Assembly: GCA_024516035.1 (NCBI GenBank)
Contig: CM044964.1
Location: forward strand, 6,361,716-6,425,715
DNA from: Bactericera cockerelli
Lineage: Eukaryota > Arthropoda > Insecta > Hemiptera > Triozidae
Direction of reading: 5' to 3'
Length of the DNA: 64,000 bases
Positions 39,775-51,530 of this stretch are shown in pieces. The translations under genes were made by a program, and so were the position numbers. How positions within the stretch are numbered: position 1 is the stretch's first letter; each line of letters starts with the position of its first letter. The notes beneath the pieces were generated by a model. It was not told the origin of the DNA. It did not search any database and worked only from the letters and a program-made list of their open reading frames with translations.

Positions 39775-42700
39775 ATGACAGATACAGCAAATAATAATAC
39801 TCTCCTAGACAGTATTATTCAATGGAATATGAACGGGTTTAAGAACAAAAGGGACGAATTAAACGTTCTTCTAAAAAATAACTTACCTCTTGCTTTTGCT
39901 CTACAAGAAACTCACCTCCTTCCTAAAGATTCAGTTGACTTCACCAACTATCAAGTTTTCCGTGAGGACTTCAGTTCCGGTCGGATAGCTTGTGGCGGTG
40001 TTATGATTCTGGTTCACAACTCCTGCCATGCACAACTCATCAGTGTTAATCATTCAAGTAATTTACAAGTGATTGTGGTGCGTATTACTTGTAATAAACT
40101 TAAACAAGATGTAACCCTATGTAATTTGTATGTTCGCCCCGGCAACAGTAGCAGCATTGTAAAGGAAGCCGAATTTTCTCAGTTGATATCTCAGCTAAGT
40201 CAACCCTATATAATATGTGGTGATATGAATGCCCATCATTACCTTTGGGGAAGCGAGAAAGTGGACACTCGTGGCAAGGAATTAGAAAAATTTATAAATA
40301 TGAATGCTGTATACTTACTCAACACTGGATCGCCCACACATTTAAATAATTCTTATGGTACCTTATCAGCCATTGATCTCACCTTCACATCACTTTCCTT
40401 AGCCACTGAGATAACTTGGTCTACTGCAGAAGATACCCACTCTTCTGACCATTTTCCAATTATTATTAAATTTAATCTAGATCAAGATTCAAGCCAAACT
40501 GATACCAGATGGTTGTTCAATAAAGGCAAATGGGATGAATATCAGTCTCTTATAACATTTCACCTGAGATCTGAGTATTCATTAACTACAACAGGTAACA
40601 ATATTGATCAGATATTTTTAATGATAAACCAAAATATTTTGGATGCCGCGGACAAAGCTATTCCTAAATTTCATATGATTCCTAAGAAAAAGTATACTCC
40701 GTGGTGGAATAATGACATAAAAAATCTCATTAAACAAAGAAAAAAATGTTTAAGAATCTACAAGAAAAATCCCATACCCACTAATTTTATTGAATATAAG
40801 AAACTTAGAGCTCAAGTTCGGCTGAAAATTAAGGAGAGTAAGAAAAAGAGCTGGATAAATCTAATGGATACAATTAAGTATAACTTAGATAGTAAAACCA
40901 TGTGGCAACATATGAAACGTTTCAAAGGTAAAAGGGCCTTTAGCTCAATTCCAGCACTTCTGAATAATGAGGGAGAAAAAATCAAAGATCAGAAAGAAAT
41001 GGCCAACATGCTAGCGAAACATTACGGTGATATTTCGTCAGATAGCAAATACTGTGCCAGTTTTAGAACTTATAAGACCGTGAAATAAAGCAAACCTATT
41101 AATCCTGGCTTAGGTAACCATCCCCAATTAAATGTACCATTCACACTGTATGAATTAAAATTTGCCTTGAAAGGATGCAAATCTTATGCCTGTGGTCCTG
41201 ATGGCATCAGCTACCCCATGCTAATTAATCTACCAGAAGCAGCGCTAGAATTCTTGCTTGAAATATTTAATATTATTTGGTTAAATGGTCTTTTCCCAGA
41301 ATCATGGAAAGCTTCCTACATTGTGCCAGTACTGAAGCCTGGTAAAAACCCCCTTGATACTGCCTCATACCGACCGATCGCTTTGATGAGCTGTTCTTGT
41401 AAAATTTTCGAGAAGATGATAAACAAAAGACTAACTTGGATATTAGATACTTTCCATCTTATTAGCGATTTTCAAAGCGGATCGAGGAAAATGAGATCGA
41501 CCATTGATAATTTAATATTGCTTGAAGATGAAATTAGTAAATCTATTCAAAACAGACAAATAACCGCTGCAGTGGTACTGGACATCGAGACCGCGTACAA
41601 CAGAGTATGGGGAAGAAAGGTACTAGACAAACTGGCTGAGTGGAAAATAGGAGGACCTCTCTTTCAGTATATATCCCATTTTCTCAAAAACAATTATATC
41701 ATTGTGAAATGTAATAGATCGTATCATTCTTCTCTAACTAAAATTGATAACGGAATTAAACAAGGTTCATCGCTAAGCTGTAGCATTTTTAGTATTGCAA
41801 CATGTGACTTAGCTGATAACCTGCACCCTTCAGTAAAGCATGTCATGTATGTAGACGACTTTGGAATATTTATAAGTGGAAAAGATATTGAATCAGTAAG
41901 GCAGCCTCTTCAAGAGTCCCTTTTAAGTCTTCAAGCTTGGACAAGAATTAATGGTTTAGATTTTTCTGTTTCTAAAACATGTGGTTTGATTTTTAGTAGA
42001 TGTAGAAAACAAAACACTCGACCACCTACATTAAGATTTAAAGATCGACACATCAATTTCGTTCAATCTGTTAAATGGCTGGGCGTCATACTTGATAGTC
42101 GATTTACCTTTGAAGAACACATAAAATATATTAAATCCAAAAGCCTAAAAGCACTGAATATACTAAAAATATTATCACATTCACAATGGGGATTAAATAG
42201 AAAATTAATATTACAACTGTATCAATCATATGTTCGTCCAATTTTAGATTATGGCTGTGTGTTGTACAATTCTGCTACTGATTCCTGCTTATCAAAGTTG
42301 GAACCAGTACAAAATGCAGCTCTGCGATGTATAACTGGAGCTTTTCGGTCGTCACCAGTCGTCAGCTTACAAGCAGAATCCGGACAAATGCCTCTCAAGT
42401 ATAGAAGACAAGTTCTTATTATTAACTATGTTTCAAGACTTAGATCTAATCCAGACAATCCCGCCTTCCACCTAGTTTTTTCAGCTAACCCTGCTTTATC
42501 AGCTATGTCTAATAATAAACCTCTACCCCTAGCTGCTCGAATAAATAAAATTAATTTATTTCCGATACATGAATTAACATGTATGAAGGTTATTAAAAAT
42601 ATTCCCCCATGGACTCTTGTAATACCGGAAGTTGAGTTTCTCTTTAAAATCCAGAAAGAAAATATATCACCAACTGAATGTCATCAAAAATTTCTTGAGT

Positions 42701-43551
42701 ACCAGAGTGAAAATATGGAATATCTTCCATGCTTTACAGATGGCTCTAAAAGTAATAATTCTACAACTTGTGCTTTTACATATAAAAATGAAACACAGAA
42801 AATCAAACTAAGTTCTGTATCATCTATATTTTCTGCTGAAATGTTTGCTCTATTTTATTGCCTCAAATATATAAATGAAAAAACTGATCAACTCAAACTC
42901 AAAATTGTAATATATTCAGACTCAAAAAGTGCACTTGAGTGTATTCAGCAAGTTTTCCCGAAAAATCCAATCTGTATAAATATACGCAGTTTGCTAGCAC
43001 AACTTCAGAAGGATCGCGGAGTGGAAGTCAAGTTCACCTGGATACCCAGTCACCTCGGCATAGCCGGAAATGTCCGTGCTGACTCTGCTGCTCGGGCCGC
43101 TCATGTATTTTACGACTATTCATACCTATCCGTTACATCAGATGACATCAAGAGTGCTCATAAAAGTATTACTCTGAATGAATGGAAACATGACTGGCAG
43201 GGAATCCCAATTCATAATAAGTTGAAAAGAATTAAAGAAGACGTCCATCTGTGGAGTACCTCGAATCGACATAATAGAAAAGAAGAAGTTGTATTATCAA
43301 GACTTAGAATTGGGCACACGGCCCTAACTCATAAATACTTACTAGATAGGATAGACCCGCCCTTGTGTACAGTTTGTGATGTCCTCATAACCATAAAACA
43401 TGTTTTATCTGAATGTCCGGCTCTGGAAATCTATAGGAGAAAAGTAGGTTTCATTTCTAATTCTTTGAAAGATATCTTAACTAATGAAAATAATAATGCG
43501 GATAAAGTTATTCGATTCCTTAGAATTGCTAAACTATTTAGTAAAATTTAA
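39775..43551 (+). pseudogene. LINE-1 of window: ORF2, EN-RT-RNase H polyprotein with one stop
   Basis: One 1,259-codon frame broken by a single TAA at 41086-41088 (after RTYKTVK), between endonuclease and reverse transcriptase. APE endonuclease: WNMNG, LQETH, CGDMNAHH and SDHFPI are present. RT: SYRPIALMSCSCKIFEKM, VVLDIETAYNRVW (first catalytic Asp kept), NGIKQGSSLS and MYVDDFG (catalytic YVDD). RNase H: CFTDGSK, SAEMFAL, IYSDSKSALE and GNVRADSAAR keep the D-E-D-D set. Then a C-terminal CTVCD..HVLSEC finger. Apart from the one nonsense codon the protein looks intact, so the insertion is fairly recent. As written it could not make RT without readthrough. Confidence 0.9.
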
Positions 43552-43899
43552 TTTTTACATTCTTGAATTTAAATTTTTAATTATTCTTTATTCTCTATAT
43601 TTCAAAGGGGATACTACATACTTGAATTTTTATTGTGTTCTGTTTATACTTAATACATTGTTTGATTTACCCGTTTATTTAACTTTTAATACCATTGCCA
43701 ATTATGTGAAATAATCAGAGTTCTTGATATAATATTGTTATAACTCTAATCTGTTATAATGTATTTTTTATATATAAATAATTTCAATTAACTTTGTGTG
43801 TTGCGCGATGCAACTAAATACTTAGAGGAGCAAGGACTCTGATTGTTAAGTCTCCTCTGTAAATAAATATCATTAAAAAAAAAAAAAAAAATACTCTTA

Positions 43900-44003
43900 T
43901 GATAAATTGCAGCCAAAAAAATCTCACACCTTTCATTGCATAGCAGTTCCCTGATGGAATGATCTGTTCGCAAAAATTACTTTGACAAAATTGTTAGATC
44001 AAG
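43900..44003 (+). other. Inferred 5'UTR exon of secreted gene B
   Basis: 'AAATTGTTAGATCAAG' then donor GTAAGTTTTA, conserved with units A and C. The LINE's 3' end lies only about 100 bp upstream and so has replaced the local promoter context of copy B. Confidence 0.4.
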
Positions 44004-44370
44004 GTAAGTTTTACTTCTAATATTTTTTTTTAATTGATTCGATTTTATTTTTTCACATTTTCGAACGGAGATTGTCTATTATTTCCATTCCTTGCAACGC
44101 GCAAATCTCAGAAACTACTAATCGGATTCCAACGAAATTCAATGTTTGTAAGTCATATAGAAATGAAAAGGTAAGTATTTAAGAATATGCCTACTATATA
44201 AAAATGCCATGGAAATGCATGCATAATATTTTTTTGTTATTTTTAACACTTAATTAATTGGACATAATATATGTACACTACAAATAATTATTATAACAAC
44301 GAAAAAATGGAAACAATATACAAAAAAAAAGGAAAAAGGATAGAAAAATATATACATATAAACATATGTA

Positions 44371-44425
44371 TGTGCTAACTAAAGGGCGGGGTTATTGCCT
44401 ATGGCAATCTCTTCCACCCAACCCT
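44371..44425 (+). repeat. Interspersed repeat shared with unit A
   Basis: CTAACTAAAGGGCGGGGTTA then GGCAATCTCTTCCACCCAAC. Confidence 0.6.
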
Positions 44426-44590
44426 ACATTGAAAATAGATCACTTGATTTTACAAAAGTTTCCCTCTTCGAAAAATACAAACTTTAATATGATATGACCT
44501 CTTATATGTGTTTCTAATTTTATATCTTAATACATTCTTATTAGTTGGATTATTGTAGCATCACCTAACTGACCTAACACTAAAAAAACA

Positions 44591-44817
44591 TCTTAATATA
44601 TAAATGTCATAGTCACTGACTGACTGATCATCACTGTTTCTCCGAACTGGTAAGTCCTAGGAAGCTGAAATTTGGTAGGTAGCTTTGTCTTATAGTCTAG
44701 ATGTGCAGTAAGACGGGATTTTTCGAAATTCCCACTATAACACCTGCCATTGGCGAAAAATTACTTTTTGCTTTCACGGCCATGCCTCGGCCCGCAAAGC
44801 GGGCGACAGCCCGCTAG
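44591..44817 (+). mobile_element. Non-autonomous Helitron, 227 bp, with empty site
   Basis: It starts TCTTAATATATAAATGTCAT and ends in the hairpin GCGGGCGACAGCCCGC with CTAG, inserted between A (44590) and T (44818). The paralogous positions in units A (AAAAAAACATAAAATATAT near 25871) and C lack it. The same family is at 10873-11095. Confidence 0.9.
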
Positions 44818-44872
44818 TTAAATATATTACAAAATACATATTTCTAATTTTCCAGATAATCCAGAGTGAGTC

Positions 44873-44933
44873 ATGGGCGCTTTGATCAGAAACATCTTGG
44901 TTAGTTTGGTCGTGTTTTTTGCAATGTTAAAAA
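44873..44933 (+). CDS. Secreted Cys-rich protein B, signal-peptide exon
   Basis: Acceptor TTCTAATTTTCCAG ending 44855, then 17 nt of 5'UTR and an ATG. Twenty codons (MGALIRNILVSLVVFFAMLK) plus one base to donor A|GTAAGT. A clear signal peptide. Relative to copy A there are four substitutions (T3A, T8I, C15F, V18M), all replacement. The Helitron ends 38 bp before the acceptor. Confidence 0.75.
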
Positions 44934-45043
44934 GTAAGTATATAAGTTGTTACAGACCTCTCTTTAAATAAAATTTCAATAAAAAAGTATATAAGTACCC
45001 TATAATAGGTGGGTTATTGGTTATAAATCAATGTATTTATTCT

Positions 45044-45168
45044 ACTGACTGACCTCAGTAGCTTGATGGATAAGGCCGGTCCCGGTTTCAGCGTAGACTT
45101 AGTAAAAGCGAGTTTGAGTAGTTGTGACATCACCAAAGTGATTAACACAAATATGATAACTTAACTTA
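45044..45168 (+). repeat. SINE family B with internal deletion
   Basis: Head CTCAGTAGCTTGATGGATAA joins directly to CGGTCCCGGTTTCAGCGTAG, so the anticodon region is missing. It is duplicated target-like by 'TTATTCTACTGA' on both sides (45035, 45176). Confidence 0.65.
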
Positions 45169-46088
45169 ACTTATTTATTCTACTGAATAATGTTAGGTAA
45201 TATGTCCGTATTTTTTATCATATTGTAGGTTTACTTTGTGATACATGTAAATGCAAAGAAAAAAAAAATGCTAAAGTCAATTCTGCAATTTGACGGTGGG
45301 TTTTTTTTTAATATGGCTGCACACAAAAAATGAGTGAACGCATTTCAATGTTTTGAAATGACTTTTAATTTTTTATTGGAATTTTTTCAATCCAGTTTTG
45401 GCACAGTTGTAAGATTTCCTTCTGCTGAAATGATTCATGGGCACAAGATTAAAAGCTTGACTTGTCTATATCATCAAACACCTCGGCCGAGGTGTGAAGA
45501 ACGCCTATACAAAGAAAGAGACAGCCCGGCAGAGTGTAAGGTTATGGAAAACATAGTTCCCATGCATTGCATGTATAGACTTTAAAAGATTTAAAGAGCA
45601 GTTTGAGACTAGTTTCGTCCTTATTTTGAACTCATCAGTGTCATATCGTCGCGTCGGCTAGAAGGTAAAACTGACCAAGTGACAAATGGTCATTTTTCCG
45701 ATTTTTTGTTACTCTGGTTGGAAATCAACCAAACTATTGGCTAAATATCAAAAGTTCGGTAGTATTCAAACAATTTTTACTTGAAAGACTGGGGGAGATT
45801 TTTTTTTCGATGAAGAAATCAACATTTTAAGATTCATTTGGTGAAATCAATGTTGTATCGATGCAATAAAATAGAAAAATTCAATTGTGAGCGCAAAACA
45901 CTCAAAACAGTCCACCGGGAAGGTTTTTTCAGGAAGGCCCGCCACGCCAAAACTTTGCGCGGCTCTCCTGAAAAATTGTCCAAATGAAGATGGTCAGATT
46001 TGCCTTTCAGCCGACGATATTATGAATATAATTATGTACATATATTTGTTAACAAATATTCGTTAAATAAAATTCTGTTTTGTTACAG

Positions 46089-46130
46089 GCCCCTGCATGG
46101 CCCGAGACAAGCTGAAGGAGTACAAGTATT
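46089..46130 (+). CDS. Secreted Cys-rich protein B, 42-bp exon
   Basis: Acceptor TTTGTTACAG, 42 nt, donor TATT|GTAAGT. It reads SPCMARDKLKEYKY with the carried base. Three differences from copy A, all replacement (Q to R, G to D, R to K). Followed by eight copies of the 25-bp repeat. Confidence 0.75.
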
Positions 46131-46330
46131 GTAAGTTTATTTCATTTCAAGGCATCTAAGTTCATTTCATTTCAATGCATCTAAGTTTATTTCATTTCAA
46201 TGCATCTAAGTTTATTTCATTTCAATGCATCTAAGTTTATTTCATTTCAATGCATCTAAGTTTATTTCATTTCAATGCATCTAAGATTATTTCGTTTCAA
46301 TGCATCTAAGTTTATTTCATTTCTAATGCT
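46131..46330 (+). repeat. 25-bp repeat at the splice donor, about 8 copies
   Basis: Unit TAAGTTTATTTCATTTCAAT then GCATC, beginning in the donor. Copy number differs between units: A 2, B about 8, C about 5. Confidence 0.85.
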
Positions 46331-46726
46331 CGGTTCTACGGACCTTGAAGAACACACAACCGGAGATCGGGATTTTAAAATACGCCACCTCGGTTTGGCG
46401 TGCGAAACCCTCGATTTACTGCACTAGCGCTAATTTGACGAATCCTTTTGGAACCAACGTTCCCAATCCCCGATTTCGTGTTTTTCAGGTGTTTTTCAAG
46501 ATCCATAGTTAGCTGACATTTTCTTATACAGGGTCTAACAGACTTTTCAGTAAAATAACAGTAAAATTAACAGTAAAACATTAAGAGATTGACATTGGAA
46601 TATGATGGTTGGTTAGAGATATGATATCATTAATTCTCTTAATTTCGATGCTAACCACTAAATATTGACATGATAACACAAATAACTACCTCTTTATCTT
46701 TTTCTCTTTCTTATTGTGTTTCACAG

Positions 46727-47109
46727 TCGGAAAACCATTCCCTGAGGCCATGTTAAAATCTCTGTGTGATGAGGCCATGTTTAACAATTTGTTGGATGCA
46801 ACGGACCTCTGCATGAACGGCACAGATACGACTGCGCCAAAAATAGGCGGAAAATGCGGATATGTATGTCGCACTCTGAATCTCAAATACAAGGAGTGTT
46901 TCTCCGTACAACCAATGTTTAACGGTAAAAAAGACCACTTCTATGACGTATGTGGTTGCACGAATAGCACCCAAAAACCCTCGGAAGCCATCGACAAGTG
47001 GTATTGGATCACGGGGCAATCTATCGACGATAGTTTTGCGCTCAACAAAACCCAACAGTGCGCTAATTTACTGTCGGTATTTTTTACACTGAATGCCCCC
47101 AGAAATTAG
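46727..47109 (+). CDS. Secreted Cys-rich protein B, last exon
   Basis: Acceptor GTGTTTCACAG, 383 nt to TAG. It reads GKPFPEAMLKSLCDEAMFNN and so on, with the same cysteines, sequons (NGT, NST, NKT) and DKWYWITGQ motif as copy A. The differences from A are L to F, D to A and one synonymous change. There is no frameshifted extra exon upstream in this unit. Unknown family; presumably secreted. Copy B is the most compact of the three genes and its coding exons are all intact. Confidence 0.8.
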
Positions 47110-47137
47110 TTTGAAGGACGAAAAAAATAGACGAAAT

Positions 47138-47500
47138 CACCGACCTCAGTAACTCGATTGATAAGGCGGCGGACTTGTAACCTGGAGGTCGGTAGTTCAA
47201 GTCCCGGTTTCAGCGTAGATTTAGTGAAGCGAGTTTAAGTAGTTATGATATTACGAAAGGGATTTATACATATGTATATGATAACAAAAAAAACTAATAG
47301 ATAATTTCGGATTTACAACTTTGAGTCAGAACATTCCCCCATTTAAAATAATAAGATAATAATACTTTCTAGTGGAAGGTAACCACCACGAGGCGAGGTT
47401 AATGTTCAAAGCAATTTCTACCACCTATATAATCAAAAATTCCTGCATTGGGTAGGATTTGAACCATCAGATCCGTACACTACCTGGATTACTAGACTAG
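47138..47500. repeat. SINE family B (plus) and SINE family D (minus) in shared 3' flank
   Basis: 47138-47285 GGCGGCGGACTTGTAACCTG; 47352-47500 degenerate minus-strand D whose head end is cut off at 47500 by AT-rich sequence. Confidence 0.65.
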
Positions 47501-48146
47501 ACAAATATTTTCTATTCTTTTTCATTTTTATTGTATATATTGTTTTTTTGATTTTTCACTGTTAAAATTATTATTTATATGTACATAATGTCCTTTTGTA
47601 TCTAATAAAGAATTATATAATAATAATAACTACAAATGCACTCTTAGCCCTATTCCTACCTTACAGTATAGACAGAAAAGTGAGAAGTTGTACTTGATGT
47701 GCATGAATATCAAACATACCTGGACAGCTGTTTCGAAAGACCTGATCTTTTTCTTTTTTTTAATTACATATATTTTAAGCATTTCAGTATACACTCTTGT
47801 ATGTATGCTATGATATAAAAAATGGTACATGATATAAATGAATGAAAAATTTAAAATTTATATAAATACCTACATTAGTACAACCAGGTGGTAGATAAAA
47901 GTAAGTGATACATTTCAGGACTAGCGAATTAAAAAAAAAAAAAAATTGGAAAGACCTGATATTTTTTGATACAGACAAGTATGATAAGACATGAATCTAC
48001 TATTATGCTGATTTTACTGTTTCTTTTTACTGTTATCATGTATTTTACTGTTTCAACTTGGTATAGTGACAAATAAAACTCTAATACAAGTAGTTTCACA
48101 ATGACAAAAGGTCTTTTGATTTCGACCACCTCTTTTGATTAAGCGC
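47501..48146. other. Shared 3' flank of unit B
   Basis: AT-rich; matches 35400-36040 without the long T tracts. A possible AATAAA signal near 48073. Confidence 0.5.
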
Positions 48147-48765
48147 CCCACTGCATGGTCATATTTACCCTCCTTTCACTGAAAACTTACAAACCTGCTA
48201 CTCAAGTAATCTCATCTAGGCTGAGTGGGGCCACCATCACGAGGGTTCAAATTCGAATGGTCACCCATCCAAGTCCTAGCCTCTCTGGACATTGCTTCAC
48301 TTCAGTGACAAAACGAGAACGGGTGCCTTCAGCGTGCCAACTGGCTCATCTATTTTTTTATTTTTTATTTCTTCTTTTTTTTTACTTTTGACATACTTTT
48401 GCCCGATAAGGACTATTAAAGTCCCATTATTCCAGCAGTAAGCCCAAAACATATTATTATGTCGTAAAATCTCATATGAGATGATAACTTGTCATGTCCC
48501 GACTGGGTTTCGAACCCACAACATCTGGATTCACAGAGTGCCGCCTTCACCACTGAGCTACCGGGACAGAAATGTATAAACCTGACAAAAAGAGAATCCC
48601 ATTCAAATTCAAACCCTGATTACTGGCCCCACTCAGGCCGGGTGAGATTAATTTGAGTCGCTGGTTTGTGAGTATCCAGCGAATGGAGGGTAAACCTCCC
48701 GTCTAGACATGAACATGCTGTTGAAAGCGACGTTAAACCAAAAAAAAAAAAAAAAAAAAAAAAAA
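48147..48765. repeat. 5S-type SINE (minus), SINE C (minus), 5S-type SINE (plus)
   Basis: 48147-48352 minus 5S type; 48397-48572 SINE C with TACCGGGAC closing the head; 48615-48765 plus 5S type ending GAAAGCGACGTTAAACCA and a 29-nt poly-A. Confidence 0.65.
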
Positions 48766-48832
48766 ACAGAATCGATCGATTTTTTTTTTTTGACATCGTT
48801 GTCACTTAGCTACTTGGTTTAAGCTTATAATT

Positions 48833-49299
48833 CACAAAAAACTACCGTTAAAAAAAGGGCCAAGTTCCAGAACTCCTATCCAAAAAGGTTTCGCCAATGA
48901 ATGCAGTGGTATCTTGTTTGCGGCCAAGTTATCTTGGTACTAAACTATTTCTTTTATTAACACCCGTTTTCTGAGTTCCTCATTTTGTATGTTTTTAACT
49001 GCAAACCATCCTCTAACTTGGCCAGTTTCGCTCCTTGTGATGGTTATATTATTATTCTGTACCTGTAAATATAGTGGTAATATTCCATACAACCGATGGC
49101 ATAAAACTGGCCAAGTGAGAGGATAGTTTGCATTTAAAAACATACAAAATGAGGAACTCAGAAAACGGGTGTTAATAAAAGAAATAGTTTAGTACCAAGA
49201 TAACTTGGCCGCAAACAAGATATCACTGCATTCATTGGCGAAACCTTTTTGGATAGGAGTTCTGGAACTTGGCCCTTTTTTTAACGGTAGTTTTTTGTG
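48833..49299. mobile_element. Foldback element, 467 bp
   Basis: Arms of about 190 bp read inwards from both ends: CACAAAAAACTACCGTTAAA, then GGGCCAAGTTCCAGAACTCC, 'GCCAATGAATGCAGTG' and 'AGTTCCTCATTTTGTATG'. The centre (about 49030-49110) is unpaired. No coding capacity. It abuts the 165-bp satellite. Confidence 0.8.
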
Positions 49300-49379
49300 G
49301 GATATCATTACTTTTTGTAAATGCTTCGTTTCACAGCAAGTTTCATTATTTCTTATGAAAAATTTCATGATTCTTCACT

Positions 49380-50880
49380 TTAATATGCTCCCTAAAACGA
49401 CACCCTTTAACAGCGGAAATAGTGCGAAAGTGCCGGTTTTCAGATTTTTCCCTGTACTTTTACAATGAACCCTAGCACCATACAAAATATCAGCTTTGTA
49501 GGTAGTAGGGAAGTGCCTCATAATTTATATACATAATATAGTATACTTCCTCCCTAAAACGACACCGTTTAACAGTTTGCAGAACTTTTCGGATTTTTCC
49601 CTGTACTTTTACAATAAACCCTACCGTCATGCAAAATTTCAGCTTTCTAGGTAGTAGGGAAGTGCCTCATAATTTATATGCATAATTGAGTCTACTTCCT
49701 CCCTAAAACGACACCGTTTAACAGCAAGAGAATTGAAAAAGTTCCGGTTTTCAGATTTTTTCCAGTATTTTTACAATAAACCCTACCAGTATGCAAAATT
49801 TCAGCTTTCTAGGTAGTAGGGAAGTGCCTCATAATTTATATACATAATATAGTATAGTTCCTCCCTAAAACGACACCGTTCAACTGTTTTCAGAACTTTT
49901 TCAGATTTTTCCCTGTACTTTTACAATAAACCCTACCATCATGCAAAATTTCAGTTTTCTAGGTAGTCGGGAAGTGCTTCATAAGCAGCCTCCGTGGCGA
50001 AATGGTTGTGACTACTGCCCGTAGTCCCGAGTTCCCGAGTTCAACTCCCGGCTGGGGCAGACTTTTCGAAGAAAATTCTGTTCCATCCAAACACGTGAGG
50101 CTGCCATTTCCGGCCCTACCCAGGCTGGGTGAGGTTAATGTGGGTATCTGGTACGATTCCCAGCAAATGGAGGGTAAAACCCCAAAACCCCCGTCCTAAT
50201 CCAGGACGTTAAATCAAATAGAATCGTTGGCGTTAGGAAGGGCATCCAGCCGTAAAAAAATGTGCCAAAACCAATCAACCTCAACCATGAGGTTGAACAA
50301 CGTCGACTCTGCTTGAGCGGGATAAGACAGAGTAAAAGAAGAAGAAGAAGAAGAAGAGGGAAGTGCTTCATAATTTAGATTCATAATCGATAATATATAT
50401 TCCTCCCTAAAACGACACCGTTTAACAGCATAATAAATGCGAAAGTTTCGGTTTTCAGATTTTTCCCTGTACTTTTACAATAAACCCTACCATCATGCAA
50501 AATTTCAGCTTTCTAGGTAGTCGGGAAGTGCTTCATAATTTAGATTCATAATCGACAATATATATTCCTCCCTAAAACGACACCGTTTAACAGTATAATA
50601 AATGCGAAAGTTTTGGTTTTCAGATTTTTCCCTGTACTTTTACAATAAACCCTACCATCATGCAAAATTTCAGCTTTCTAGGTAGTCGGGAAGTGCTTCA
50701 TAATTTAGATTCATAATCGATAATATATATTCCTCCCTAAAACGACACCGTTTAACAGTATAATAAATGCGAAAGTTTCGGTTTTCAGATTTTTCCCTGT
50801 ACTTTTACAATAAACCCTACCATCATGCAAAATGTCAGCTTTCTAGGTGGTCGGGAAGTGCCTCATAATTTTGATTTTTA
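49380..50880 (+). repeat. Satellite of 150-165-bp monomers, about 7 units
   Basis: The monomer runs TCCTCCCTAAAACGACACCG, then 'TTTTCCCTGTACTTTTACAA', 'CAAAATTTCAGCTTTCTAGG' and 'GGGAAGTGCTTCATAA'. The last three units are exactly 165 bp apart (50401, 50566, 50731); earlier ones are more diverged. The 'AATTTCAGCTT.CTAGG' core resembles Helitron internal sequence (11020, 44660), so the satellite may be amplified from a Helitron. Confidence 0.85.
49986..50360 (+). repeat. SINE family G inserted in the satellite, with target duplication
   Basis: tRNA-like head CCTCCGTGGCGAAATGGTTG and GAGTTCAACTCCCGGC. The body is shared with 7630-7900. The tail 'GTTAGGAAGGGCATCCAGCC' (RTE-like 3' end) ends in (GAA)n. 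Satellite sequence GGAAGTGCTTCATAA is duplicated on both sides. Confidence 0.8.
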
Positions 50881-51530
50881 TTTTTATTTTTTTTATTTTT
50901 ATTTTTACGAATTTACGGGGTCCAACCCCATTCGCAGAAGCTAAGGAAATATCCTTTGGCAACTACTTAAGGTAAAAATGTTAATAAAAAATGTTGTATT
51001 ACATTGTATTTCTTCGATTTTCCCTCTCTTTTCTAGTAAAAAACTGTTGTGGACTGGAGTGGAGTGGAAAGGTCTATGATGTTTACAGAGGTTAAAGGGA
51101 GGATAGATTTTTCAACTGGAGGATCTTGCTCTTGAAGTTGCTCATGCTATCACAAAATAAGTCGAGGGATGGGTCCAGATCACAGGCTATATTATAGAGT
51201 CTCATGAGTCTATTTATGGGTTGATGGAATGTATAGTTTTTAGATGGAATGTATAGTTTCTAAGGTTATAGATGATGATCTGTCAGTCAGTCAGTCAGTA
51301 TCAAAATCGCAAATTTCAAAATTACATTCCTCTGAAAGTTTTTTGCATAGAGTCTTGAAAATTTCAATGTCTTTTTAATGATATTAGGACAATCTCTGTT
51401 CCAAATTTCATATCTCTATAATCAATTGAACCGAAGATATGAGTGTGTGAAAAACCGGGTGAATCGGTTCGTGTAAAGATACACTGCCGTGCTTGCTGGA
51501 ACTTGGCCTGGCGCACTGCCGTGCGCTCAG
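50881..51530. other. Intergenic DNA with Helitron-like fragment
   Basis: 51280-51500 has (CAGT)n followed by 'CCAAATTTCATATCTCTATA' and 'CGGGTGAATCGGTTCGTGTA', resembling Helitron internal sequence, with no clear ends. The rest is unrecognised. Confidence 0.35.

Larger units (their letters stand above)
37708..43888 (+). mobile_element. Full-length non-LTR retrotransposon, I-type (EN-RT-RNase H)
   Basis: About 6.2 kb, starting ACCACAGTCCCCTAGCAACC, with two ORFs and a poly-A tail (43875-43890). It is flanked by the direct repeat AAATACTCTTA (37697-37707 and about 43889-43899). The uninterrupted target is seen in unit C (CAAATACGCTTATGAT near 51641) and unit A (CAAATACTCTATGAT near 23624). The presence of an RNase H domain and CCHC knuckles in ORF1 places it in the I/Jockey group, most like the I clade. 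A 60-bp 3' end of the same family is at 33463-33524. Confidence 0.9.
37588..48352 (+). repeat. Segmental duplication unit B
   Basis: It begins 'TTTTCATGCCACCACTGG' then 'TGTGAAATATTACCTACTCA', as in unit C (51540). It contains gene copy B. Unit-specific insertions: a 6.2-kb LINE in the 5' flank and a Helitron in the first intron. Confidence 0.85.

Noticed and set aside
49380..50880. CRISPR or rRNA spacer-type array
   Set aside because: 165-bp head-to-tail monomers with no unique spacers and no rRNA; ordinary satellite.
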